A DNA stretch of 64,000 bases, taken from Bacteroidaceae bacterium (lineage in GTDB: Bacteria; Bacteroidota; Bacteroidia; Bacteroidales; Bacteroidaceae). The notes below the pieces were generated by a model that saw nothing but the letters and a program-made list of their open reading frames with translations, ran no database searches and had not been told where the DNA came from. This document shows, piece by piece, positions 7,287-15,295 of this stretch. The DNA lies in NCBI GenBank assembly GCA_017617805.1, contig JAFZVN010000035.1, positions 40,895-104,894 on the forward strand, given 5' to 3'. A program made the translations under genes and the position numbers. Positions within the stretch are counted from its first letter, which is position 1, and the number at the start of each line of letters is the position of its first letter.

Positions 7287-8165
7287 CTATTTTTTGCGTA
7301 AGAAATTCTCAAAATTATCAGCAGAATAGTTATCCATTCCATTGCTCCATCCATCCTCTCTATGATCCATAGGAGTATAAACACAAGATTCATCAATCAC
7401 ACCATATGAAATATCCTCATCATCCTCATGCTTTTTCGGACGGATACATTTACGTATCTTGATGATGACATCTGCAAACGTAACAGCCAAATGCATATCA
7501 TGGCTCACGATAATAGCACTGGCTCCTTCGTGCTCATCTAATTTCTTATCTAAAATCTCCATCACACGCACCGCATTCTCTGCATCCAAGTTTCCCGTTG
7601 GCTCATCACCAAAGAGCACCGTGAAGTCTGGTAAAATAGCACGAGCAAATGCCAGACGTTGTTGCTGACCTCCTGAGAGCTCTTGCGCCATACGTTTCTC
7701 ATCCACATGATCAAGGCCCAAGTCCTCAAGAACCTTTTTTGTCCTTTGGAAACTGGAGAATCGTGAGAATCCCTGCAACATTCGAGTAAAAGCGATGTTC
7801 TCGAATGCAGTAAAGTTCTTCATCAGATTGGTACTCTGAAAAATAAAACTATAATGCTTTAATCGGAAATCCGACAATGTCTTATCGCTTTTCTTCCACA
7901 ATCCTTTCAAATCTATTTCTTTCTCGTCCGAATCAAAAAACACGAAGCGAGTTCCATTCTCTGGAACTATAGTATTATTCATCATACCAAGCGTTTCCAG
8001 AATAGTACTTTTTCCGATACCAGACTCTCCCACAATGAATATTTTTTTACCACGTGGAATGGTCAAGTGCTCTATTTCAAGCACAACCTTAGATATTCCC
8101 TCTTTATAATGTTTATCGTAGGAACATCGTAATTTTTCTATTTCAAAAAGTTTCATTTTCATCAT
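7287..8165 (-). CDS. ABC transporter ATPase (LolD/MacB-like)
   Basis: A 292-residue nucleotide-binding protein with Walker A GESGIGKST, Q-loop region FIFQSTNLM, signature LSGGQQQRLAFARA, Walker B VLFGDEPTGNLD and switch His IIVSHDMH. It is of the LolD/MacB/FtsE group and pairs with the FtsX-type permease encoded 8 bases downstream. The C-terminal 45 residues (about 245-292) extend beyond the usual LolD length and are rich in acidic and aromatic residues. The start could also be Met-3 or Met-4. Its position at the end of the phospho-signalling operon suggests the transporter is a mechanical output or export module of that system. Confidence 0.9.
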   Translation of the reverse strand: MMKMKLFEIEKLRCSYDKHYKEGISKVVLEIEHLTIPRGKKIFIVGESGIGKSTILETLGMMNNTIVPENGTRFVFFDSDEKEIDLKGLWKKSDKTLSDFRLKHYSFIFQSTNLMKNFTAFENIAFTRMLQGFSRFSSFQRTKKVLEDLGLDHVDEKRMAQELSGGQQQRLAFARAILPDFTVLFGDEPTGNLDAENAVRVMEILDKKLDEHEGASAIIVSHDMHLAVTFADVIIKIRKCIRPKKHEDDEDISYGVIDESCVYTPMDHREDGWSNGMDNYSADNFENFLRKK

Positions 8166-8168
8166 TTT

Positions 8169-8537
8169 TTAAGGTAAATCTTCCAACGGAAGCCAATACC
8201 ATAATGTTTTATTTCGTTCTATAGAGAAATCGTATTTGTTTTCTCTGATTTTCTTCAGTTTATTATATTTAATTCCAAAATCCGTTATCATTCCATCAAA
8301 CTCATCTTGTTTGACGATTTTTTCATCCATGATTTGGCTTAACGTCCTACCTTGTAGAGAATTCGGTTTAACATTTAAGCCTGTGATAAGTACCATAACT
8401 TCCTTGACATCTTTTTCATCCATTTCATTTGGGGAAATGTCTGGAATCATGGAGCGAACCAACTCTTTCATTGCATCTACGTATGGCTTCCTGTTACCGG
8501 TATTGGCCGTGTTTATCACAGGCTGCAATTTCTCCAT
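8169..8537 (-). pseudogene. C-terminal fragment of a duplicated vWA-protein gene
   Basis: The 122 residues match the last ~120 residues of the 790-residue protein at 9035-11407 (MEKLQPV, NTGNRKPYVDA, SMIPDI, MDEKDVKE, ENKYDFS-ERNKT-WYW, PVEDLP versus PLEDLP). The upstream frame 8537-9025 carries the N-terminal portion. The two are joined at TAATG, so the stop of one overlaps the start of the other. Just before this ATG, another frame still reads YEFAQLMEK, matching DEFAQLMEK of the full protein. The locus is therefore one gene copy that lost about 1.5 kb internally and shifted frame. It might be translated by coupling, but there is no signal peptide on this fragment. Confidence 0.8.
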
Positions 8538-9025
8538 TAATTGGGCAAATTCATAAAAACTAATGAATAAGTTTTATTGTGTATTCCTGCTTCATCAGTC
8601 GGACAAGAACTCCAAAGAAGCAGATTTTTCATAGGGATCCATCCACGACATTTAGCACTTGTCGAAATGAGTGGGAATGTAATACCCTTCTGTTTTTCAG
8701 TATAGACCAATGCATAGTCATTCTCAATTTGAGCGATACGAACTTGTTCATTGAATGTTAAGGTATCACATATTTCTCCTTGATTTGAAGGAAATGAATA
8801 TGTGATATTTTGACTACGATCGCTATAGACAGTCCAATACTTGGAGAGTCGAGAAGACTGTCCCCAATTCTCTGAGTTCAGAAATCCGTTCACTTCAGAC
8901 TCTTTAATAAACCTTTTACTCAGAATAGAAGGCATGCCGACCCCACAAGTGTCTGGCAATTGCGGGGCGGCACACATCATGTGACTTACTACAGATAGAA
9001 GGAAGAAGTATATTATCTTTTTCAT
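8537..9025 (-). pseudogene. N-terminal fragment of the duplicated vWA-protein gene
   Basis: A 162-residue frame with signal peptide (KKIIYFFLLSVVSHMMCA), then an SH3-like region closely related to residues 1-158 of the downstream-copied 790-residue protein (APQLPDTC, IKESEVN-FL, NWGQ, TFNEQVRIA, GWIPMKNLLLWSSCPTDEAGI). Identity stops at the deletion junction and 11 unrelated residues follow before TAA. The vWA domain is missing. A secreted SH3-only protein could still be produced, since the signal peptide and domain are intact; I consider this a decaying duplicate. Confidence 0.8.
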
Positions 9026-9034
9026 CTTTAGTTT

Positions 9035-11407
9035 TTATGGCAGATCCTCCACTGGAATCCAATACCACGTTGTTTTATTGCGCTCAACAGAGAAGTCGTA
9101 CTTGTTTTCCCTAATTTTCTTTAACTTATTATATTTGTTTCGGAAATCAGCTATCATTCCATCAAATTCATCCTGTTTGACAATCTTGTCATCTTGAATC
9201 TGAATAAGGGTTCGGCCTCCCAAAGAACCTGTCTTTACATTTAGCCCAGCGACCAACGCCATAATTTCTTTCACATCCTTCTCATCCATTTCTTTCGGAG
9301 TGATATCAGGAATCATTGAACGAGTCAATTCTTTTATTGCATCCACGTAAGGTTTGCGATTTCCCGTATTGGCAGCCGCCATAACTGGTTGAAGTTTTTC
9401 CATCAATTGCGCAAACTCATCAGAAGATATATAAATGATCGACTGCCAATAATCCAATCCATTCTCGGCTTTTTTATCGGTGTCTCCCTGGAATGCCATC
9501 AAACTATTACTTTTCTTGATCTCTCGGATTTGTTCTTTGGAAAAGATACTCTCCAAAAGTCCCATTTCAATAGAGGAATTAGTACTATTTTCTCCACTCT
9601 CGCGGATAATGTTTTCAGCATCGCTTACAATTCCCATCTGGGCATCTATCGCCGTACCAAACTGAATATAACTATTCTTTACAAGATCATATAGTTTTGA
9701 GACGTCCATAGCCTTTCCCAAATCAGCGTTACGTGTTTCACCAATATAGAAATTATCTTTTGCTGGAAGATCTGTTGCAAATCTATATCCATCAGCCAAT
9801 TCTTTAAAACCAGCCTTGAAATTTCCGCCCAACTTTGAATACTGAGCTTTCAGATTTTCACGAACAATGGCTCCCATCTGCTTTCTAAACAAAAGGAATG
9901 ACTGTTCATTTTCATTTCTTACCTGAAATGCTGAAAGTTGTACTCGATTTTCCACACACTTTCGAACAATATCCTCTTGTGAAATACATTTATTATCAGC
10001 AAGATCATTTCCACAGTCACCAATAACAAACATCAAGTTACTATTCCGAGAGCTATAATTCATAGTCTTAGTGTCCAAAGCAACTTCAAGGCCTTTATAA
10101 AGAGCCTCCGCCAATGTATGGTCTGATGAAGAACTCTTCACGCCATAAGAACCGCCAGATTGCAAAAATTGAGCCACAGAAGGATCGGTTGGGGTACGCA
10201 TAGAAAGGTGTTCTGTTACATACTGCCCATCTGTATAATCACGATATATTACGATACCTACGTTTACTGTACGACTTTCCTTCTCGAAATACTCATAAGC
10301 CTGCTGTATAATCTTCTGAGTAGGCTGATAATAATTCTCCATAGACCGAGTTCCATCAATTACAACAATCAAATTAATGATACTCAAATCTTCCATACCA
10401 TCAGTAACTGTTCCGGCACTGGTATTATCATATCCTGAAGGAACCGTTGGCACATGCGATGTTCCATCGGGTCGAGCAAATGCTGTCACATGGTACTGCG
10501 TTTCTGATTTGTTCCCTAAAAGAGGATAACGCATCAATTGCGGCTCCAAGCGAAACTTTGTTGCCTCATTTTTCGTTATTTTATTCATTCTTCCCAACTC
10601 TATATCTGTCGCTCTTGAGCCATCTCGATACACGTTAACGCGTTTCCCCTTCAACTGTTCGGCAACAAGTGGCTTCCAATTCGGCTCGATACATGTACGC
10701 TGACTCCAAGGTACATATGAGCTGGTGCTGACCCAACCATACAGCACTTGATATGTATAACCTTCCATCTTACATTCTCTTGCCAAAAGCACCAAGCCAT
10801 TATCAGCCTTTTTCATTACAAAATAGAAATTCATATCAGCAACAAGCTTCTTAGGGTCATCCTTTGTTTCAGGATTTTGATAACGCTTTCCCAAATCTGA
10901 ATTTCCTTTTCTTTGTTCGTCAATATTAAGAACAATCAAGGCTTTATTATATATTCCTGCTTCATCTGTCGGACAAGAACTCCATAAAAGAAGATTCTTC
11001 ATGGGAATCCATCCTCTACTTTGTGCACTTGATGAGATAAGCGGATATGTTACGCCTTTTTGATTTTCAGTATAAACCAATGCGAAACCATTTTCAATTT
11101 TAGCAATACGCACCTGCTCATTGAAATCAAGCTCATCACATTTCCCGCCAGAAGTGGAAGATGTATTATACGTTGTGTTATGGCTACGATCACTGTAGGC
11201 CGTCCAATATTTACTGTTACTGTCCTTTGTTGTTTGTCCCCAATTACCGGATTTCAACAACTCATTCACTTCAGATTCCTTAATGGTCTTTTTTTTCAGG
11301 AGGGGTGGTTGAAAAGCCGAACAGTTACTCGGCAATTGTGGAGCAGCCTCGATGTATAGTGACGCAAAACACCCCAACAATATAATTGAAATTACACGTT
11401 TCATCAT
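9035..11407 (-). CDS. Secreted protein with SH3-like and von Willebrand A domains
   Basis: A 790-residue protein with an N-terminal signal peptide (MKRVISIILLGCFASLYIEA). Residues about 85-150 form an SH3/GW-like segment (RIAKIENGFALVYTE, GWIPMKNLLLWSSCP). A vWA domain follows at about 345-560 (NLIVVIDGTRSMENYY, MIDAS-like DGTRS with Thr in place of the first Ser; NLMFVIGDCGND as the later acidic loop). The C-terminal ~120 residues are a helical domain ending VERNKTTWYWIPVEDLP. The domain order suggests a periplasmic or outer-membrane-facing scaffold that binds ligand through a metal site. It lies in the operon just before its own degenerated copy and the ABC transporter. Function unknown; not TerY-like, because TerY proteins are cytoplasmic. 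Confidence 0.8.
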   Translation of the reverse strand: MMKRVISIILLGCFASLYIEAAPQLPSNCSAFQPPLLKKKTIKESEVNELLKSGNWGQTTKDSNSKYWTAYSDRSHNTTYNTSSTSGGKCDELDFNEQVRIAKIENGFALVYTENQKGVTYPLISSSAQSRGWIPMKNLLLWSSCPTDEAGIYNKALIVLNIDEQRKGNSDLGKRYQNPETKDDPKKLVADMNFYFVMKKADNGLVLLARECKMEGYTYQVLYGWVSTSSYVPWSQRTCIEPNWKPLVAEQLKGKRVNVYRDGSRATDIELGRMNKITKNEATKFRLEPQLMRYPLLGNKSETQYHVTAFARPDGTSHVPTVPSGYDNTSAGTVTDGMEDLSIINLIVVIDGTRSMENYYQPTQKIIQQAYEYFEKESRTVNVGIVIYRDYTDGQYVTEHLSMRTPTDPSVAQFLQSGGSYGVKSSSSDHTLAEALYKGLEVALDTKTMNYSSRNSNLMFVIGDCGNDLADNKCISQEDIVRKCVENRVQLSAFQVRNENEQSFLLFRKQMGAIVRENLKAQYSKLGGNFKAGFKELADGYRFATDLPAKDNFYIGETRNADLGKAMDVSKLYDLVKNSYIQFGTAIDAQMGIVSDAENIIRESGENSTNSSIEMGLLESIFSKEQIREIKKSNSLMAFQGDTDKKAENGLDYWQSIIYISSDEFAQLMEKLQPVMAAANTGNRKPYVDAIKELTRSMIPDITPKEMDEKDVKEIMALVAGLNVKTGSLGGRTLIQIQDDKIVKQDEFDGMIADFRNKYNKLKKIRENKYDFSVERNKTTWYWIPVEDLP

Positions 11408-11418
11408 ATTACATAATT

Positions 11419-12072
11419 TTAATATTCAAAAATACTCAATTTCTCATTTATTCCATCAATGTTCTTATTTCCAAAGGGCTTTCCTTCTGGATAATCCAAA
11501 GTTTCCCCTTTAGGTCTAAAAACATTAAAGACGAACTTGTCTTTAGGTAAGGAAGCGACATCAAAATCCACAAACAAATGCGATAAGACCTTCTCATTAT
11601 TACATAAAGCCCAGAATCCGGAACCAACATAAAAATCCATCGTAACAGAGCTAAACTTAAAAGTACCATCTTCTCCGATGAAGTTATATTCATCAAAGAG
11701 TCTCAAAATGTTTTTTCTGTCTTCATCGGCAATTACATCATGAGAGTTCGCATCTTGCAAAGCGGCAATAATACTAACAAATGCGTCATTCGTATCACGA
11801 TCTTTCCCATAGATATCTTTCAGATTTGTAAATGACATCAAGGACTGCTTGCCATCTGCAAGATAGATGATCAAGGCATCATCAATCTCAATGGCATCAT
11901 CACGCAAAGTTCGCATTCGTTCACACAACTGATTAACAGGGGTGGACGGTTCATGATCTATATAAATGAAGTGCAGATTCATTGTTGAGTAATCTTGCGC
12001 TTGGGCTATCGTTGCTACCATCAAAAGCAGCAATGCCGATACGAAAAATGTTCCTATCTTATTCATAATCAT
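11419..12072 (-). CDS. Secreted hypothetical protein, 217 residues
   Basis: The product starts with a clear signal peptide (MIMNKIGTFFVSALLLLMVATIAQAQ) and should be periplasmic. The mature part begins MNLHFIYIDHEPSTPVNQLC, then an alpha/beta pattern (DDALIIYLADGKQSL), and later strands (TFKFSSVTMDFYVGSGFWALC, KFVFNVFRP). I recognise no family. It sits 6 bases behind the 242-residue membrane-anchored protein and 11 bases before the vWA gene, so it is tightly co-translated with them. It may be a partner subunit of the vWA protein; that is inference from position only. Confidence 0.7.
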   Translation of the reverse strand: MIMNKIGTFFVSALLLLMVATIAQAQDYSTMNLHFIYIDHEPSTPVNQLCERMRTLRDDAIEIDDALIIYLADGKQSLMSFTNLKDIYGKDRDTNDAFVSIIAALQDANSHDVIADEDRKNILRLFDEYNFIGEDGTFKFSSVTMDFYVGSGFWALCNNEKVLSHLFVDFDVASLPKDKFVFNVFRPKGETLDYPEGKPFGNKNIDGINEKLSIFEY

Positions 12073-12078
12073 CTATAT

Positions 12079-12807
12079 TTAATATACTGGTTGAATGGTG
12101 ACAGAATTAATTCGACCACTATTGTCATAGCCAACACTAACGACTCTTGCTGACGTCCATATTCCGTTAGCTATTTTTTCACGTACTGCAAGGATGTCTC
12201 CAGGTGCTCGTTCTCCTTCTTCCAATCCTTGCGCCCGTATAATAACAGTACGCGCAACCTTAGGATTCTTTCCTCCAAGAAGACTGTTGTCATTTTGATT
12301 CAACAACAAAGACTGGAACTCTCCTGCGGACATTTTAGAAACTTCTTGTTCCTTTTCTTCAAATGCAGGTTTAATCACATCAAATCCACCAACTACCAAA
12401 CTGGCCAGTTCCTCCCCTGTAGAATTATTTACGACTTGCACAATGTATATGCCAGACTGATTTCCTGGAATATCTGTAAAAATTCCATTTGTCGACTTCC
12501 TTCCGATTTGATCTATTCGGAAAAGAGGAACCACATTCTCTGGAATATTCTCTGCATGAACCTGTAAAATATAACTATTGCCTTTTTGCTGTTTCCCATC
12601 TACCACGATACTTACAGGCAAAATGGCCGGACTCTCTGGAGCAGGCTCCACGATTGGGGAATCCACAGGTGTGTTACCACCATCACCTGATGAATCCGAT
12701 GTTTCAGTTTCTCCACACCCTTTTATTAGCCAGGCTACTCCAAAACCAATAAGTATAAACAGGACAAAAACTCCTGCATATAATAAGTACTTTTTTGTTG
12801 ATTGCAT
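12079..12807 (-). CDS. Membrane-anchored periplasmic protein, paralogue of the 12820 gene product
   Basis: A 242-residue protein with one N-terminal membrane segment (YLLYAGVFVLFILIGFGVAW), a Ser/Gly/Asp/Pro-rich linker and a periplasmic part. Its last ~80 residues share a pattern with the end of the neighbouring 287-residue protein: a helix (SAGEFQSLLLNQND versus SVSELQAKIDKRD), then WTSARVVSVGYDNSGRINSVTIQ versus WTSVKVSSLEYDDMNRISGITLK. The two genes therefore share a periplasmic domain, in this case without the zinc ribbon. Function unknown. The single anchor makes it a plausible link between cytoplasmic phospho-signalling and periplasm. Confidence 0.7.
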   Translation of the reverse strand: MQSTKKYLLYAGVFVLFILIGFGVAWLIKGCGETETSDSSGDGGNTPVDSPIVEPAPESPAILPVSIVVDGKQQKGNSYILQVHAENIPENVVPLFRIDQIGRKSTNGIFTDIPGNQSGIYIVQVVNNSTGEELASLVVGGFDVIKPAFEEKEQEVSKMSAGEFQSLLLNQNDNSLLGGKNPKVARTVIIRAQGLEEGERAPGDILAVREKIANGIWTSARVVSVGYDNSGRINSVTIQPVY

Positions 12808-12819
12808 AATGTAATAGAA

Positions 12820-13683
12820 TTAAAAGTTATCATTTGATTCTTGAACTTTCAGTGTGATACCAGATATTCGATTCATGTCATCATATTCCAACGAAGAAAC
12901 TTTAACAGATGTCCATGTCTCCATATCCAGTTTTTCAAACACATCATATAAGTTTTCAGGTTTATTGGGCGCATCCTTTGGAAGTCCAACAAATGTCAGT
13001 GTATAATTAGGAGAAAGATAATCATTCTCTCCAACTCCCATTAGGGATGGGTCACGTTTATCTATTTTCGCCTGCAACTCAGATACAGACATCTTTTTTG
13101 AGACGCTTTTTTGCTTGATAAACCCTGTCACTTGTTCCATTTTGCAGAGGATTGTATCGGTTTTAGCATCAAATACAGCTATTGTATAGATACTTCCATC
13201 AGCCTTACTATATGGAACGTCCTTGAATCTTCCATCATCACTCCGTACTATGACGTTTTGTTCATTATAAGGATCAAGCACAGCATAATAAAAATCAGTC
13301 ACTTTTAGATTCTTTACTGTCGCAGCGAAAGAGTACCCAACGCCCTCAAAAGTCCGAGATCCTATTTCTATTTCAGGGGGGATTTCCTCTCCTGTCTCAT
13401 TTGTGTATTGCTGATTCAGGACAATTCTTATAGTGTCACTATCTGGGGGTGTTGCGGTTTCTTTTCCTCCGTTTGCAAAAAGGTTCTCCCAACTAACAAG
13501 AGAAAGTCCGTATACAACACCTATCATCAGAACAATTATTCCTGAAGTCTTCCAAACCTTTGAGGGAATATGGAATGTGGCATACTCCACGTTATCCGAT
13601 TGGCAATGTGGACATACTACCTCATTGGCATCATCCGCCTCAAAGCGTTTCTTACAGTTTTTACATTCAAATTTCCGTATCAT
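12820..13683 (-). CDS. Zinc-ribbon membrane protein with periplasmic domain
   Basis: A 287-residue protein. Residues 1-30 form a cytoplasmic zinc ribbon (FECKNCKKRFEADDANEVVC and PHC, i.e. CxxC...CxxC). A membrane segment covers about 48-66 (GIIVLMIGVVYGLSLVSW), and the rest is periplasmic. The last part (WTSVKVSSLEYDDMNRISGITLKV) resembles the neighbouring 242-residue protein. Zinc ribbon plus single transmembrane helix is a plan seen in proteins that gather partners on both faces of the membrane. It lies 4 bases behind the barrel gene. The function is unrecognised; the zinc ligands and anchor are seen directly. Confidence 0.75.
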   Translation of the reverse strand: MIRKFECKNCKKRFEADDANEVVCPHCQSDNVEYATFHIPSKVWKTSGIIVLMIGVVYGLSLVSWENLFANGGKETATPPDSDTIRIVLNQQYTNETGEEIPPEIEIGSRTFEGVGYSFAATVKNLKVTDFYYAVLDPYNEQNVIVRSDDGRFKDVPYSKADGSIYTIAVFDAKTDTILCKMEQVTGFIKQKSVSKKMSVSELQAKIDKRDPSLMGVGENDYLSPNYTLTFVGLPKDAPNKPENLYDVFEKLDMETWTSVKVSSLEYDDMNRISGITLKVQESNDNF

Positions 13684-13687
13684 GCCA

Positions 13688-15280
13688 TTAGAATTTTAAT
13701 GTTATACCAGCACTGAACATTAGCAATTGGCGTTTTATACTTGACAGAGATTCTGTCAAATTACGCACATGCTCTTTGCTTTCAGTGCCATTGATAGTAT
13801 TATACACCAATGCGTGATTTGCGTCAGTCGTGCCAGATAGAGATACTGGAGCAGAATTGGCCTTGACAACATCCATCAACCCCATCTGATAATTCACACC
13901 TAAGTCAATAGCCAAAGGTGTTTGGGGAATATTGAATCGAAGACCGATGCCAGCAAACGCATCGGCTGTGAAACTCGACACATCCACCAAATCTGCATTG
14001 TCAAGGGTTGATGATGAGATTGTCCTGTTGCCAAAACCATTGTACCCCCAATGCTCATCCATACGAAGATTTGCATATTGTGGATACATTCCATAAATGT
14101 AAGCGCTTCCTTCCGTCGCATCCACTTTATATCCCATATTCATATTGAATTTGGCCCCCAAATCAATAAATAGGTGCACCACTTTGCTAAACTGGAAATT
14201 GAATTCAGCATACAAAGGTATGGTGAGATCTGTCATTTTTATACTCTGCTTTACGCTCAGATTTTGATAATGGCGAGTATAGGAATCTCCATCAACATCA
14301 GCCGTTGTGGTATAAGCATAATCTGCATGGGCATATTCAAAATCCAATTGTGATTGAGCAAAGCCGACACCTATAAACAAACCCGTTTTCACGATACCGT
14401 TGGAGGGAAGAACATATCCAAAATCTACTCCAAAAGAGTTGGAAGCATTTTTTTCTGCTTTTAATGCATTGTCTGCTCCATCAAGTTTATAAGCATCTCC
14501 TAAGCCTAAATCATAATGGAATTTTAACCTTGTCTTTCTTGGACGATATTTCATGGAAACCTTATTGCAATCATCCACAATAGGAGTAACCTTTGCATCA
14601 GCATCAACATACTTAAACAGTTTCTTGTCCAACTTTCCAGCCAAGAATGTTTGTCCATGACTATTCAAAGCAAGACGAGATCCATTATAAGACAAACGGG
14701 CATCTCTTTCATCCTCCGACTGGAAAACAAAATAACTCTCTGGAAGTTTCCTGTTACTATCAACCGTGCCTTTGATTTCTTCTATTTTACACTTATTTAA
14801 ATGCTCATTATACACAAGTGTCGCTTCAAGATGGTACACTTGGTCGTAGAACTCTTTACTGGAAAAAAAGACTCCGCATTTATCAGAATAGGCAAGTGTC
14901 TTCTCGAAAGAGAAAAGAGCTCGCCACGTTCCATCATCATTCCAAACCCGTTCTTTCTTCAGATTAGAAATCAACGCATTCTTATTTCGTGGTCCCTCCC
15001 CTAATAATTGACTATATTCACGAGCTGTAAGCGTACTTCTATCGGAAAGACCAAGCAAATCATTATAGACTGGAGCATCCTCACTCACAAAAAGATCCAC
15101 AAAAGAATAGCGTATCTCATCGTCACTAATGGTTGCGTATGTTTCATAATCCTCAATCGTACTTATCGCTTCATCAACAACTCGGCGCTGCATCGCAATA
15201 GTATTTTGTTGTGCACAAATGGTCTGCGAAGAGGAGAATGTTAATGCTATGATAATAGTATTGAAAATATTCTTTTTCAT
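13688..15280 (-). CDS. Probable outer-membrane beta-barrel protein
   Basis: A 530-residue protein with a signal peptide ending TICAQ. The first ~240 residues are mixed and might form a periplasmic or plug-like region. From about 250 to the end the sequence has the alternating aromatic/polar strands of a small outer-membrane barrel (LKFHYDLGLGDAYKL, VDFGYVLPSNGIVKTGLFIGVGF, DLTIPLYAEFNFQF, AFAGIGLRFNI, LAIDLGVNYQMGLMD, QLLMFSAGITLKF) ending in Phe, as barrel proteins do. It resembles the PorT/porin-family fold of Bacteroidetes. It follows the secreted multi-Ig gene in the operon and may anchor or export that product; inference. Confidence 0.75.
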   Translation of the reverse strand: MKKNIFNTIIIALTFSSSQTICAQQNTIAMQRRVVDEAISTIEDYETYATISDDEIRYSFVDLFVSEDAPVYNDLLGLSDRSTLTAREYSQLLGEGPRNKNALISNLKKERVWNDDGTWRALFSFEKTLAYSDKCGVFFSSKEFYDQVYHLEATLVYNEHLNKCKIEEIKGTVDSNRKLPESYFVFQSEDERDARLSYNGSRLALNSHGQTFLAGKLDKKLFKYVDADAKVTPIVDDCNKVSMKYRPRKTRLKFHYDLGLGDAYKLDGADNALKAEKNASNSFGVDFGYVLPSNGIVKTGLFIGVGFAQSQLDFEYAHADYAYTTTADVDGDSYTRHYQNLSVKQSIKMTDLTIPLYAEFNFQFSKVVHLFIDLGAKFNMNMGYKVDATEGSAYIYGMYPQYANLRMDEHWGYNGFGNRTISSSTLDNADLVDVSSFTADAFAGIGLRFNIPQTPLAIDLGVNYQMGLMDVVKANSAPVSLSGTTDANHALVYNTINGTESKEHVRNLTESLSSIKRQLLMFSAGITLKF

Positions 15281-15295
15281 ATGATATCCTCCTTC

